Source: an uncultured Bacteroidales bacterium
GTDB taxonomy: Bacteria > Bacteroidota > Bacteroidia > Bacteroidales > UBA932
Direction of reading: 5' to 3'
Assembly (NCBI GenBank): GCA_944326265.1
Contig: CALVDE010000017.1
Span: 81,000 to 144,999, forward strand
Length of the DNA stretch: 64,000 nt
Every line of letters starts with the position of its first letter. The stretch's first letter is position 1. The notes beneath the pieces are model-generated. The model saw only the letters and a list, made by a program, of their open reading frames with translations. It ran no database searches and was not told the origin of the DNA. The translations under genes and the position numbers were made by a program. This document shows, in pieces, positions 36,143 to 45,945 of this stretch.

Positions 36143-36700
36143 ATGACCGGTATAGGACTGATATCAAGGCGTTATGCCAGTGCCCTCGCCGAATATTCGG
36201 CAGGGCTCGGCGAGGAGGACAGGGTCTACGCCCAGTTGCTGCCGCTGTCTGAACGTTACGACTATGTTCCCGAGGTGAGGGAGACAGTCCTTTCTCCGGT
36301 AGTGTCCGTGGAGGAGAAGACGGCGGTGATTTCGGCTCTTTTCGAGGGCGGTCCCTGCCGTTCGCTGCGCGATTTTATCCTGCTTGTGCTCCGTCACCGC
36401 AGGGAGGCGTATTTTTATTTCATCCTGCATTCGTTCATTGCCCTCTACCGCGACAGGCATCATATAAAGGAAGCGGTGCTGACTACGGCCGCCGCTCTCG
36501 GTGAGAATGTCAGGGATGCGGTGCGCAATGTGATGCAGGAACGCTGCGGATGCACTGTCAATGTGACTGTCAGGGTGGATCCGGAGATAATAGGAGGTTT
36601 CGTGTTCAGGATGGAGGACACGTTCATCGATGCGAGCGTGGTGTCCCAGCTCAGGACTCTGCGCAGAAGGCTGGGGGACAATCCGGTCAAGAAAATTTAG
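36143..36700 (+). CDS. atpH: ATP synthase F1 subunit delta
   Basis: This 185-residue subunit links F1 to the b stalk. It begins TGIGLISRRYASALAEYS, the family pattern (RYA.AL), and ends with VDPEIIGGFVFRMEDTFIDASVVSQLRTLRRRL, the conserved C-terminal block. A TTG at 36137 is in frame and overlaps the b stop, but the ATG at 36143 is preferred since AAGGAGG lies 6-7 bases before it. atpA follows after 20 bases. Confidence 0.95.
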   Translation: MTGIGLISRRYASALAEYSAGLGEEDRVYAQLLPLSERYDYVPEVRETVLSPVVSVEEKTAVISALFEGGPCRSLRDFILLVLRHRREAYFYFILHSFIALYRDRHHIKEAVLTTAAALGENVRDAVRNVMQERCGCTVNVTVRVDPEIIGGFVFRMEDTFIDASVVSQLRTLRRRLGDNPVKKI

Positions 36701-36720
36701 AGACAGACAAATTATAGAAT

Positions 36721-38307
36721 ATGAGTGAGAAATTAGATAAAGTAAGACCTTCGGAGGTGTCCGGGGCGCTGCTGGCGGAACTTCAGGGCATAGACCTCGA
36801 GGCCAGATATGCCGAGGTCGGCACGGTGCTTCAGGTCAGTGACGGCGTGGTGCGCATATTCGGACTCCGCAATGCAGAGGCCAGCGAGCTGCTTGAATTC
36901 GACAACGGCATGAAGGCTGTGGTCATGAATCTGGAGGAGGACAATGTGGGAGCCGTACTCCTGGGTCCTACAGATCAGGTCAAGGAAGGCGACATGGTGC
37001 GCAGGACGGGCCATACGGCATCCATTGGCGTGGGCGAGGGCCTTCTGGGACGTGTAATCAATCCGCTGGGCGAGCCGATAGACGGCGGCGGCGACATCAG
37101 AGGAGAGATGGTGGAGATGCCCCTGGACAGAAAGGCGCCCGGGGTGATTTTCCGCCAGCCTGTCAACCAGCCGCTCCAGACCGGACTTAAGGCAGTGGAT
37201 GCCATGATCCCTATCGGGCGCGGCCAGAGGGAACTGATAATCGGTGACCGTCAGACAGGCAAGACAGCGATAGCGGTGGACACCATCATCAATCAGAGGG
37301 CCGGTTATGAGTCGGGGGATCCGGTCTACTGTATCTATGTGGCGGTAGGTCAGAAAGCGTCGACAGTGGCCAATCTGGTGGATACACTCAACAGATACGG
37401 AGCGATGGACTACACCGTGGTAGTGGCGGCCACCGCTTCTGATCCCGCAGCCGTGCAGTATTTCGCTCCTTTTGCCGGTGCCGCCATCGGAGAGTATTTC
37501 CGTGATACGGGACGGCACGCGCTGGTGGTCTATGATGATCTTTCCAAGCAGGCGGTGGCCTACCGCGAGGTGTCCCTGATTCTCCGCAGGCCTTCCGGAC
37601 GTGAGGCATATCCCGGCGACATATTCTATCTGCATTCACGTCTGCTGGAGAGGGCGGCCAAGATTATAGCCCAGGAGGAGGTGGCCAGAGAGATGAACGA
37701 TCTTCCGCCGTCCCTGAAGGACAAGGTCCGAGGCGGCGGCTCGCTTACGGCCCTGCCGATTATTGAGACACAGGCCGGGGACGTGTCGGCGTATATCCCG
37801 ACCAATGTCATATCCATTACCGACGGACAGATATTCCTCGATACGGATCTGTTCAACGAAGGCAATCTGCCGGCGATAGATGTCGGTATATCTGTTTCCA
37901 GAGTCGGGGGCAACGCTCAGGTGAAGGCCATGAAGAAAGTCGCCGGAACACTGAAAATCGATCAGGCGCAGTTCCGCGAGCTGGAGTCATTCTCCAAGTT
38001 CAGCAGCGATATGGATCCGGTTACGGCCGCTGTGCTTGACCGGGGCCGCAAGAATACGCGCCTGCTCATCCAGCCTCAGTACACTCCGATGCCTGTGGGT
38101 CAGCAGATAGCCGTGCTCTATTGCGGTACGCACGGACTCCTTCGCGACGTGCCCCTGGACCGGGTCTCTGATTTCGAGAGGCTGCTGATAGAGTCTCTCA
38201 AGCCGACGGGAGTGTTTGACACACTGGCCGCCGGAAATCTTGATGATGATACATGTCACAGGATAGAGACTGCCGCCGCTGAGGTGGCCGCCACGTTAAA
38301 GGCATAG
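36721..38307 (+). CDS. atpA: ATP synthase F1 subunit alpha
   Basis: This 528-residue protein is the non-catalytic nucleotide-binding subunit. The Walker A is [10 protein letters not shown] near residues 177-186; [32 protein letters not shown] block (here [12 protein letters not shown]) and [32 protein letters not shown] are typical. It follows atpH by 20 bases and precedes atpG by 4. Length is slightly over the E. coli subunit (513). Confidence 0.98.
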   Translation: MSEKLDKVRPSEVSGALLAELQGIDLEARYAEVGTVLQVSDGVVRIFGLRNAEASELLEFDNGMKAVVMNLEEDNVGAVLLGPTDQVKEGDMVRRTGHTASIGVGEGLLGRVINPLGEPIDGGGDIRGEMVEMPLDRKAPGVIFRQPVNQPLQTGLKAVDAMIPIGRGQRELIIGDRQTGKTAIAVDTIINQRAGYESGDPVYCIYVAVGQKASTVANLVDTLNRYGAMDYTVVVAATASDPAAVQYFAPFAGAAIGEYFRDTGRHALVVYDDLSKQAVAYREVSLILRRPSGREAYPGDIFYLHSRLLERAAKIIAQEEVAREMNDLPPSLKDKVRGGGSLTALPIIETQAGDVSAYIPTNVISITDGQIFLDTDLFNEGNLPAIDVGISVSRVGGNAQVKAMKKVAGTLKIDQAQFRELESFSKFSSDMDPVTAAVLDRGRKNTRLLIQPQYTPMPVGQQIAVLYCGTHGLLRDVPLDRVSDFERLLIESLKPTGVFDTLAAGNLDDDTCHRIETAAAEVAATLKA

Positions 38308-38311
38308 GACG

Positions 38312-39208
38312 ATGGCTGCGCTTAAAGAGCTTAAAGGACGAATCAACTCCGTGCAGAGTACGCTGAAGATCACTTCCGCCATGAAGATGGTCTCCTCGGC
38401 CAAGCTCCACCGTGTACAGGCTTCCATGGAGGCTCTGGCCAGGTATGAGAACCGTTTCACGGAGGCGGTTGCGGCTCTGTGCAGCGATCCGGATGTGGTG
38501 ACGGCTTCTCCGCTGTATCTGCCGCACAAGACTCTCAGGCGGGCCGTGGTGATAGCCATTGCCTCGGACAGCTCTCTGTGCGGTGCTTTCAATGCCAATG
38601 CGGTAAAGGAACTGACGGCACTTATGTCATCTCTGAAGTCAGAAGGATTCACTGAGATAACTCTTTATCCGATAGGTGAGAAAATGGTGCAGGCCGTCTC
38701 GGGACCGGGATTTTCGGAACGGTTCGCACCAGGAGTCAGCATCTGTACTGACTACCGGAGGATGGCCGGGAAATATTCTTTTGACGGTATTGCGCCTTTG
38801 GCGACTCTGCTGATGAAGGAGTATATCGCCGGACGCAACGACAGGGTCTGCATGGTGTACAATCATTTTCATTCCATGGGCCGTCAGTCTCCGGTGACGG
38901 ACCAGCTGCTGCCTTTCAGGGAAGAGAGCGTGGACAACGCAGGACGTGAGGCTGCGCACGATTATATCCTGGAACCCGGCCCGGATGAACTGCTGGCGGA
39001 CCTGTTGCCGTCAGCGACCCGTATAAGGCTGTACAGAGTTCTGCTCGACAGTGTTACGGCTGAGAATGCCGCACGTATGATAGCCATGCAGACAGCCACG
39101 GACAATGCTCAGGAACTCATAGACGATCTGTCCCTGGAGTATAACAAGCGCCGCCAGCAGGCAATCACCGCCGAACTGGCCGACATCGTATCCTCCTCGG
39201 AGGAATGA
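38312..39208 (+). CDS. atpG: ATP synthase F1 subunit gamma
   Basis: This 298-residue rotor shaft subunit has the expected long helices at both ends: LKELKGRINSVQSTLKITSAMKMVSSAKLHR at the start and ENAARMIAMQTATDNAQELIDDLSLEYNKRRQQAITAELADIVSS at the end. The middle Rossmann-like domain is normal. It is the last gene of the operon and ends 30 bases from the stop of the convergent Omp28-like gene. Confidence 0.96.
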   Translation: MAALKELKGRINSVQSTLKITSAMKMVSSAKLHRVQASMEALARYENRFTEAVAALCSDPDVVTASPLYLPHKTLRRAVVIAIASDSSLCGAFNANAVKELTALMSSLKSEGFTEITLYPIGEKMVQAVSGPGFSERFAPGVSICTDYRRMAGKYSFDGIAPLATLLMKEYIAGRNDRVCMVYNHFHSMGRQSPVTDQLLPFREESVDNAGREAAHDYILEPGPDELLADLLPSATRIRLYRVLLDSVTAENAARMIAMQTATDNAQELIDDLSLEYNKRRQQAITAELADIVSSSEE

Positions 39209-39238
39209 TACGTGCCGGCCGTCCGGAGATGCTTTCGG

Positions 39239-40375
39239 TTATCTGTATTGGAACGGCACAGATTCGTTGATGCCGCAGGGGATGGCGTTGTTGACGGTGA
39301 AGAAGTCCTCTCCTTCCTCAGGTGTCGTAATGAAGATTACCAGATGGCAGTTGTCTGTATTCCAGTCCTCTTCAAGATTCATGACGAATGCGTATTCTGT
39401 CGTCTGTCCGCTCTCAAGTGTACCGAGTGAGTGTCCTGTGAAGTCGAAATTGGACACACGGCTGTCGGCGATGCGTATGCAGTTGTCATGGGTGTCGAAA
39501 TCTCCCGGCCAGGAAGAATAGTTGGCCTGTCTGCCTTCTATTCCGTCCTCAAGCAGCCAGGCTCCTATGCGGAACTCGGATGTTCCGGCAGCCTTGACGG
39601 AGGTGAGAACCACCAGGGTGTTTCCGTTGAGCTCAGCGCGTGCCGATATGCCGGCTTTCGCATCTGTCCTGTCATAGGCTGCGTCGATGACGTTCTTGAG
39701 TCCGGCCTCACTGTTGTAATTGTTGTATGCGTAGTACATGTCCGCGACTACCATAGGGTAGCCTGTCACTCCCATTGCCTGGTCCAGCCTGTCGTCAAGA
39801 TATGCGGGGTCGTCGCTGTTGTACGTATGGCATGCGGCCAGTACCGTCCTGGAGGAGTAGTCCTCGTCTTCCATGAGACTGCGCAGGAGGGTAATCATGC
39901 CGGGGCAGTATCCGCAGCCCGTGCCGGTGAACTGTGTCAGAAGCACTTTACGGCTGAATGAAGTGTTTTCCGGGTCCGGGTCCTCAGGCAGTTCGGGAAC
40001 TGGGAAGCCGATGGCGGTCACGCTGACGATGTCGGTGTGCGAGGTGCCGTAGGCGGCCCAGAAAGAGTACTCACCGGTCTCGGTGGTGGTGAATGTCATG
40101 TCAGGCAGCTCAAGCAGCTTGTTGGTCTTGCCGTCGTAGAGACGGACACCTTCAGTTACAGGCTCTCCGTCACTCAGTACGGTGAGCTGGACTGCATCTT
40201 CGCCATTGGCCTGGATAATCATGTCGGAAGCGAGCAGCACCAGTTCGGAAGAGCCCACACCGGGATTATTCTCCTCGTTTCCGTTATTTCCGTTATTTTC
40301 TTCAGGCAGTTCCGTGCAGGACAGGAACATTATGGCTCCTGCCGCAAGCAGTGCGGATATTCTCGAGATTCTCAT
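39239..40375 (-). CDS. Omp28-related lipoprotein with thioredoxin-like fold
   Basis: This 378-residue protein has a lipoprotein signal (AGAIMFLSCTE, Cys near 20) with an Asn/Glu-rich linker, an Ig-like beta domain (about 45-135) and a C-terminal Omp28/thioredoxin-like domain with KVLLTQFTGTGCGYCPGM (GCGYC, a CxxC-type redox motif). Omp28 proteins are outer-membrane proteins of Bacteroidetes of unknown role; this one could be a surface oxidoreductase. It is followed (upstream in the strand order) by the 870-residue lipoprotein, with a terminator between. Confidence 0.8.
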   Translation of the reverse strand: MRISRISALLAAGAIMFLSCTELPEENNGNNGNEENNPGVGSSELVLLASDMIIQANGEDAVQLTVLSDGEPVTEGVRLYDGKTNKLLELPDMTFTTTETGEYSFWAAYGTSHTDIVSVTAIGFPVPELPEDPDPENTSFSRKVLLTQFTGTGCGYCPGMITLLRSLMEDEDYSSRTVLAACHTYNSDDPAYLDDRLDQAMGVTGYPMVVADMYYAYNNYNSEAGLKNVIDAAYDRTDAKAGISARAELNGNTLVVLTSVKAAGTSEFRIGAWLLEDGIEGRQANYSSWPGDFDTHDNCIRIADSRVSNFDFTGHSLGTLESGQTTEYAFVMNLEEDWNTDNCHLVIFITTPEEGEDFFTVNNAIPCGINESVPFQYR

Positions 40376-40414
40376 ATTGCTTTTCCTTTATTTGTTTTTC
40401 AGCAGAATTTACTG

Positions 40415-40456
40415 AAATAAAAACGGGCGGCCTGACAGATTATGGCACGCCGCCCG
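40415..40456 (-). terminator. Rho-independent terminator between the two lipoprotein genes
   Basis: ACGGGCGGC (40423-40431) and GCCGCCCGT (40448-40456) form a perfect 9 bp stem; on the minus strand it is followed by TTTTTATTT. It lies just after the stop of the 870-residue lipoprotein gene and before the Omp28-like gene, so they are probably separate transcripts. Confidence 0.8.
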
Positions 40457-40486
40457 TCTTGCAGTAAATTCAAAAATTTATTTGTA

Positions 40487-43099
40487 TTATCTGGATGAGT
40501 TCTGTGTGAAATTCCTGAGGTTCTCCTGGAATTCCTCAGCTGAGACAATCTTGAAGTCTGTTACCTTCTTGTACGCTTTGGCTGTGCGGAAAGAAGTCCT
40601 GGACATAGTCCTTGCCTCAGGTCTCAGGGAGACTCCGTTGGCGGACTGAATCCTGGCAGTGCTGTGACTGCCGTTGGAGGCAGGTGCATAGGCGGCGCTT
40701 TCTGTCCAGCCTCTTGTGAGGGTCAGTTCGGAATTGATCCGTTTGCCTCCCAGGTAAGCCCATGTGTAGTTGAGATATATTGCGTTGGGGTACATCTCCG
40801 CACCGTCCAGGATATAGGGATTGACTGTTATGGTATTCCTGTCGGAGGCAATGTCAACGGTAAACTCCTCGTTGCTGTCGTTCTCACCCACAGATACGTA
40901 TCCATTGTCGCTTAATGCGGCCAGGTAGTAGATGTTGTCCGTCCATGCCTGGAGAGGATACATCCTGTTGGAGTTGAAAGGAGCGGTCACGGAACCGTCT
41001 TCGGCTATCTGGAGATACCACTTCGGACCGAAGTCATAGAACAGGGAAGCGACATCGTATGAGCTGTATTCCGGGTTGCAGAAGAGCTCATAGGGAGTGA
41101 TGCTCGGGAACTGCGGTGTATCTGCATCGTCAGTGTCATATCCGAATCCCAGGCAGAGCAGGCGGTTCTGTCCGCGGACTCTGGCGTTGAAAGCCTCGGC
41201 CTCCATCTTGAACTCGTCATAGAGGGCGTCCACTTCCTCCTTTGTCATGCCGGTATAGTAGTCGTACACTTCGGAAGGCAGGGTCTCGGGGTAGTCATTG
41301 ATGCCGTCATATACGGTTACTTTGATGGACTTGGGACCTTCGCTGACATATCCTCCCTCATAGTAGTCGTAGTGTGCGACATCGGCAGTCATGGTCCATT
41401 CACCCTCAAGGGCAGAGAACAGCTCGGACTCTACTCTCTCAGCATCTGGCATGAAGTCAGCGGTGTTGTCAGCTATGGCGGGACCGCCCTCTTCCAGTAC
41501 ATTGGGCGTCTGCTCAATATTGTATGCCAGAACAGCCAGTCTGGTAGTCATACCGTCTATAGTGGAGAAGCTGAGATTGAGACCTTCGGCAGTGTTGATC
41601 TGTGCCACTTGTTCGTCAGTCAGTGCATTGCCTGATGCGGTTACGTCGGCGTATGTCATATATTGAAGAGCCGCAGCCCAGTCTCTTTCATAGTTGGCGG
41701 CATAGATAGCCGATGCTACATCTACGTTTCCGGTGTTCTTTACGTTGAACCATACCTCGAACGGATCATTGGGTCCGTTAGGATTGTCGATGGCGGTAAC
41801 CGTCACTTCCGGTGCCTCCATGGTCTTTTCAGTAGTGGAGAACTCAATATGCTGGAATGACTGGCTGGTTCCCTCCTTGTTGCCCATCGCTGTAACCAGT
41901 ATATGATAATTGGTCTGTTCCTGGAGGTAGAGATACTCCGTGAGGTCAATTTCCACATTGCCCTCGAATGTCCTCATACCGAGCATGAACGATGCGTAGT
42001 ATGATGTGGTGAACCACTGGAGATAATCCTCGTTATTGCCAAGGAGTTCCAGTATCTGTGCATAACTGTACTCGTCTACAATCACCACGCAGTACTGGAA
42101 TACGTCCGGATCGGGCGTGAATTTGATGGATCCTGTGACAGCCTGTACGTTTGAGCAGTCTACGTCAACAGTGGCGTTGAGGACCTGCGGCTCGCGGGCT
42201 CTGATCTGAGTCTTGTAAAAGTATCCGGTCCAGTACTCCTCTTCATTTACGTCTCCGGTACCGTTCAAGAGAGCATCCTGATAGGCTGTTTCGTCAAAGA
42301 GGGCCTGATACCATCCCTCGCCCCAGCCGTACATCGATTCACCCCATGTGAACTCACCTACGAGGAAAATTATAGGCTCGCCGGGAACTATAGGGTCGTG
42401 GAGGACAATCTCGTCACCGTATTCATCGATATATACTTCGTTTTCGGGGCCGTAGTAGATAGTGCTGTCGTTAGTTATAAAGAACCCTCCGTTGGCTTCC
42501 AGCGTCTGTGCATCGGATGAGGCCATCCAGCCGGACTTGTTGGAGTTGTACATTACCAGGTTGCCGTAGGAGAAACGCAGTACGTTTCCGGTTTCCTTTA
42601 CGGATTCAGGTACCTTCACGTGGACAGTAAAGCTATTGTAGCCTATGTCTACCATAGTGACGTCCTCCTCGTAGTCGCCGGTGGAGAAATCCTGGGTCAC
42701 GACTTCACCGTAATATTCATCATCGACGGTCGTGGCAGCTACATAGAGGGTGTAGTTGGTGTTGGGCTCGAGGCCGGAAACGGTTATGGAGTTGTCTCCG
42801 TCAGTACACTCGGCCGTGGTTCCGTTCATGAAAAGAACGTCTTCAGTCTGCTCGGCCTCAGGCGTGCCGGCAAAAGCCGCGTAGGCGATCTCAGTGATGT
42901 CGTTGGTCTTTACAGTAAAGACCGCACTGTTGGCATCAGAGGATACGAAATTGATTTCTACTGAAGGCTCTGTTACCTCGTTATCGATGACAGGCTCTTC
43001 CTCTTGGTCCTGTTCAGGTGTTTTGCATCCGTTAAGTCCTGCGAAGGCCAACAGGAAAAGACCTGCAAGAAGGATAAGAAAATAGTTTGAGAGTTTCAT
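40487..43099 (-). CDS. Large lipoprotein with Fn3-like domains
   Basis: This 870-residue protein has a lipoprotein signal (LLAFAGLNGCKTP, Cys near 25) and an acidic linker. The next region (about 48-145) is an Fn3-like domain with the pattern NTNYTLYVAATT and FSTGDYEEDVTMVDIG; further beta domains follow with ALIS-like strands. It has few Cys and many aromatic residues in the middle. The same N-terminal domain is seen in the 652-residue lipoprotein at 52015-53973. The C-terminus is basic (SLRPEARTMSRTSFRTAKAYKK). No enzyme motif was recognised. It diverges from the TPR-AraC gene; a TAACTTTG box is at 43131-43138. Confidence 0.65.
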   Translation of the reverse strand: MKLSNYFLILLAGLFLLAFAGLNGCKTPEQDQEEEPVIDNEVTEPSVEINFVSSDANSAVFTVKTNDITEIAYAAFAGTPEAEQTEDVLFMNGTTAECTDGDNSITVSGLEPNTNYTLYVAATTVDDEYYGEVVTQDFSTGDYEEDVTMVDIGYNSFTVHVKVPESVKETGNVLRFSYGNLVMYNSNKSGWMASSDAQTLEANGGFFITNDSTIYYGPENEVYIDEYGDEIVLHDPIVPGEPIIFLVGEFTWGESMYGWGEGWYQALFDETAYQDALLNGTGDVNEEEYWTGYFYKTQIRAREPQVLNATVDVDCSNVQAVTGSIKFTPDPDVFQYCVVIVDEYSYAQILELLGNNEDYLQWFTTSYYASFMLGMRTFEGNVEIDLTEYLYLQEQTNYHILVTAMGNKEGTSQSFQHIEFSTTEKTMEAPEVTVTAIDNPNGPNDPFEVWFNVKNTGNVDVASAIYAANYERDWAAALQYMTYADVTASGNALTDEQVAQINTAEGLNLSFSTIDGMTTRLAVLAYNIEQTPNVLEEGGPAIADNTADFMPDAERVESELFSALEGEWTMTADVAHYDYYEGGYVSEGPKSIKVTVYDGINDYPETLPSEVYDYYTGMTKEEVDALYDEFKMEAEAFNARVRGQNRLLCLGFGYDTDDADTPQFPSITPYELFCNPEYSSYDVASLFYDFGPKWYLQIAEDGSVTAPFNSNRMYPLQAWTDNIYYLAALSDNGYVSVGENDSNEEFTVDIASDRNTITVNPYILDGAEMYPNAIYLNYTWAYLGGKRINSELTLTRGWTESAAYAPASNGSHSTARIQSANGVSLRPEARTMSRTSFRTAKAYKKVTDFKIVSAEEFQENLRNFTQNSSR

Positions 43100-43130
43100 G
43101 ATAAGTAATGTTTTCTGGTGTTTGCGTTTT

Positions 43131-43138
43131 CAAAGTTA
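43131..43138 (-). promoter_or_regulatory. Promoter -7 box of the 870-residue lipoprotein gene
   Basis: CAAAGTTA on the plus strand is TAACTTTG on the coding strand, 32 bases upstream of the ATG. The divergent regulator gene has its own TATCTTTG box at 43232-43239, 5 bases before its ATG. Confidence 0.5.
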
Positions 43139-43231
43139 CGGTACAGGATAAAAAAAACTGTTCCTGCGCTCCGTTAAATGGTGACATTACATATATTTTA
43201 CATTTTGTAACCCTGTTAAATAAAAAATAAT

Positions 43232-43239
43232 TATCTTTG
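43232..43239 (+). promoter_or_regulatory. Promoter -7 box of the TPR-AraC regulator gene
   Basis: TATCTTTG lies 5 bases before the ATG at 43245; a TTTG at 43204-43207 is 24 bases upstream, slightly further than usual. The intergenic region of 145 bases is shared with the divergent lipoprotein gene. Confidence 0.5.
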
Positions 43240-43244
43240 AATTT

Positions 43245-44912
43245 ATGAATAAACCGCAATTAATCATAATCATAGCATTGCTTCCGGTGTTGGTGTCGAT
43301 GCTTTGCTCCTGCTCTGACAGAGCAAGGCAGTCCGAGCTGCAGAAATATTCAGAACTGTATGTTCATTACTGCCGCTCGGGGCAGTTCGACAGTCTGGCT
43401 GTTGATGCCGGCCGCGTGTTCGCGGCAAGGAACCCGGGTATGGACCGCAGGCTGATCCTGCTTTCCGGACTGCATTCTGCACAGGCGGCGATTTTTCTGG
43501 ACAACTATCCGCAGGCGGCGGCGTACATCGATACTCTGTCCGGTTTCGGGGACTGGGCGGAATATCCCGATCTGTCCGCTATGTTCAGCGGCATACAGGC
43601 CTCATACGAGATCAAGGCCGGCTTTGACTATCCGTCGGCTCTGGCACATCTGACGGATGCGCTCAACTGGTTCAAGGAGGACGGCAACGCGCTCAATACG
43701 TGCAATGCGCTGTACAATATCAGTATGATATATTTCTTCAGGAGGGATACGGCGGGGCTCAGGTATGCCAGGGAGGCGATAGAGATAAGTTCGGAGAATA
43801 TGGATGATCCGTACATGATGTGTACTGCCGATGTCGTGATGGCGATGATGCTGTTGGTCAAAGGCGATTACGACGGTGCAAGGAGATATGCTGACGAGGC
43901 GAAGCGGATAGCGGACAAGGAAAGTTATACACTGGTGTATCCGCGCATATATATGGTGCTGGGTGAGGCGGCTCTTGATGACGGTGATGCGGCGGCCGCT
44001 GACGGACTGTTCCGGAAAGGATTCGAGGCGGCCCGGAATACCGACCCGGACTTTTATTTCGAGCTGGCCATCCCTTATAGCCGGATGCTTATCCAGACAG
44101 GAAGATATCAGGAGGCGGAGGAGTTCCTTGCCGGGACACTCAGCATTGTGGACAGGAACGACAACATCCGTTACAGGCACGTGCTCCTGGAGCAGCTGTC
44201 CGCTCTTAAAGAGGCGCAGGGTGACATACATTCTGCGTACAGGTATTTTAAAAGTGCGGTGTCCTCCAGGGACAGCATAATGAATGTCGACAAGGAGACA
44301 TCGTTCAACAATCTGCTGGATCTGTATGAGAAAGCCTCGCTGCAGAATATTATCCGCAAGCGTCAGTACGATATGTATGTGACGCTGTTTATATGCGTGC
44401 TGAGTCTTCTGATCTGCGCATTCTTTATCTATAGGTATTTACGTCAGAGCAGGCTCAATAAGGAACTGGTGCAGCGTAACCAGGAGTATCTGAAAAGAAG
44501 TGAGATGCTGCAGAAATATCTCAGGCCCGAGCCGGCTCCTTCCGGCAATGATCCTGCAGATGAACAGCTGTTCGGCAAGCTGGAGAGGATTATGCGCGAG
44601 GAACATGCGTACCGCTCCAACGACATATCTCTGGACAAGCTGGCCGCAATGCTCGGTTCCAACAGGACGTATATTTCCCGTGTAATCAACCGGTATGCGG
44701 ACAAATCGTTCTGGGGTTACGTCAATATGTACAGAATAGCCGAGGCGACAGAGATATTGTCAGACCTGAACAATGAGGTGCAGATCAAGAATATCTATGA
44801 AGTCCTCGGCTACAATTCCGCAGCTTCGTTCTTCCGCGTGTTCAGGGAGGAGACGGGAATTTCTCCTTCAAAATACAGGGAAGAGGTGCGGAAAATGAGA
44901 CCTAAAGCATAA
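43245..44912 (+). CDS. Membrane-bound TPR-AraC regulator
   Basis: This 555-residue protein has an N-terminal signal/lipobox-like segment (LVSMLCSCSD), a TPR-rich extracytoplasmic domain (about 30-370: FDYPSALAHLTDALNWFKED, YDGARRYADEAKRIADKES, GRYQEAEEFL), one membrane helix (about 378-398) and a cytoplasmic AraC-type DNA-binding domain (about 450-553; ISLDKLAAMLGSNRTYISRVINRY and VQIKNIYEVLGYNSAASFFRVFREETGISPSKYRE). It senses something outside and binds DNA directly, a one-component system common in Bacteroidetes. Being divergent to the 870-residue lipoprotein gene, that gene is the likely target. The 3' end overlaps the convergent DJ-1 gene by 11 bases. Confidence 0.85.
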   Translation: MNKPQLIIIIALLPVLVSMLCSCSDRARQSELQKYSELYVHYCRSGQFDSLAVDAGRVFAARNPGMDRRLILLSGLHSAQAAIFLDNYPQAAAYIDTLSGFGDWAEYPDLSAMFSGIQASYEIKAGFDYPSALAHLTDALNWFKEDGNALNTCNALYNISMIYFFRRDTAGLRYAREAIEISSENMDDPYMMCTADVVMAMMLLVKGDYDGARRYADEAKRIADKESYTLVYPRIYMVLGEAALDDGDAAAADGLFRKGFEAARNTDPDFYFELAIPYSRMLIQTGRYQEAEEFLAGTLSIVDRNDNIRYRHVLLEQLSALKEAQGDIHSAYRYFKSAVSSRDSIMNVDKETSFNNLLDLYEKASLQNIIRKRQYDMYVTLFICVLSLLICAFFIYRYLRQSRLNKELVQRNQEYLKRSEMLQKYLRPEPAPSGNDPADEQLFGKLERIMREEHAYRSNDISLDKLAAMLGSNRTYISRVINRYADKSFWGYVNMYRIAEATEILSDLNNEVQIKNIYEVLGYNSAASFFRVFREETGISPSKYREEVRKMRPKA

Positions 44913-45498
44913 GGGCTTTGGCGATGGTGGCCGCTGCCTCCGCGCCGGCGATATGCTCCAGAATCCTGAGCCCGAATGCCACGGCATGTCCGGGGCCGCT
45001 GGCAGTGATGATGTTTCCGTCTTCTACCACACCCTGGCGCTGGTCGATGACAGTGACTCCTTTGGCAGTAAGTTCAGGCTCGAATCCTTCGTAGCAGGTC
45101 ATTCTGAGACTTCCTCTGGCCTCGACCGCTTTCTCCAGGGGCAGCAGGGAGAGCACCAGGCCGGGAGCCGCGCAGATCGCCGCTACAGTACCCCCTTCTG
45201 CGAAATGTCTCTGCATCCTGTTCATCAGCGGAGTGCATGCCGCCAGATTGGATGTTCCCGGCATTCCTCCGGGAAAGATCATGATGTCCTCCTTGCGGAT
45301 GTCGTTCAGAGGATATTCCTCCAGGGTTGATTCGGCATTGACACTTATACGCTGTGCGCTTGTCACGGCGGTGGAATTGCCGACGGAGATGATGTTGAGC
45401 TCGATGCCGCCTCTTATGAGGATGTCGGCTGGGGCCATGGCCTCGGTAATCTCGAAGCCCTCGGCCAAGAAGATGAATGCGCGTGGTTGAGTGTTCAT
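44902..45498 (-). CDS. DJ-1/PfpI family protein
   Basis: This 198-residue protein is a DJ-1/ThiJ family member. FLAEGFEITEAMAPADILIRGG is the start with the conserved glutamate; DIMIFPGGMPGTSNLA is the mid block; the nucleophile cysteine is in GTVAAICAAPGLVL, and the C-terminal NIITASGPGHAVAFGLRILE is typical of the glyoxalase III/DJ-1 group. Enzymes of this group deglycate or detoxify methylglyoxal, and some sense oxidation. It is convergent with, and overlaps, the regulator gene. The small membrane protein gene lies 19 bases upstream on the same strand. Confidence 0.88.
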   Translation of the reverse strand: MNTQPRAFIFLAEGFEITEAMAPADILIRGGIELNIISVGNSTAVTSAQRISVNAESTLEEYPLNDIRKEDIMIFPGGMPGTSNLAACTPLMNRMQRHFAEGGTVAAICAAPGLVLSLLPLEKAVEARGSLRMTCYEGFEPELTAKGVTVIDQRQGVVEDGNIITASGPGHAVAFGLRILEHIAGAEAAATIAKALML

Positions 45499-45517
45499 GA
45501 CGTTTGTATTTTAGGGG

Positions 45518-45829
45518 TTAAAGCATCGTGTAAAGGGCGGTGGACGCACCGGCGACACCTAGGGCCGCTGCGATTATCGCGAACAGAAACAGGATGAGTA
45601 TAATGTCGATCAGTGAGATTATGAGTCCGGCCACGGCAAGTCCCCGGGGTCTTCTGAATATTCCGATAAAGGAGAAAACAAGTCCGAGAACCCAGATAAT
45701 CCATCCGAAAACCGGCACCCATCCGAAAATCAATGTGATCAGTGCGAGTACGAATCCTGCCGTTCCGATTCCGTTTGTCGGCCTTTCGATGTATTCAGGT
45801 CTTCTGTAATTGTTGTCGTAAACTTCCAT
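45518..45829 (-). CDS. Small membrane protein, DUF4190-like
   Basis: This 103-residue protein has a polar N-terminus (YDNNYRRPEYIERPTNG) and two or three tightly packed hydrophobic segments (GTAGFVLALITLIFGWVPVFG, WIIWVLGLVFSFIGIF, GLAVAGLIISLIDIILILFLFAII). The GLAVAGLIIS motif with preceding basic RPRG is typical of DUF4190. Function unknown. A TATATTTG box on the minus strand at 45869-45876 could be its promoter, 40 bases from the ATG; it may also transcribe the DJ-1 gene. Confidence 0.65.
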   Translation of the reverse strand: MEVYDNNYRRPEYIERPTNGIGTAGFVLALITLIFGWVPVFGWIIWVLGLVFSFIGIFRRPRGLAVAGLIISLIDIILILFLFAIIAAALGVAGASTALYTML

Positions 45830-45945
45830 GTCTGTATGAATGATTGTTTAGAAAAGGTTTCTTATGCACAAATATAATATTTCTCTGCGAGAAATCCTAA
45901 TGACATTCCGCTTGTTTCCGGGATTATTTTTAGTTTTGTGCATGG

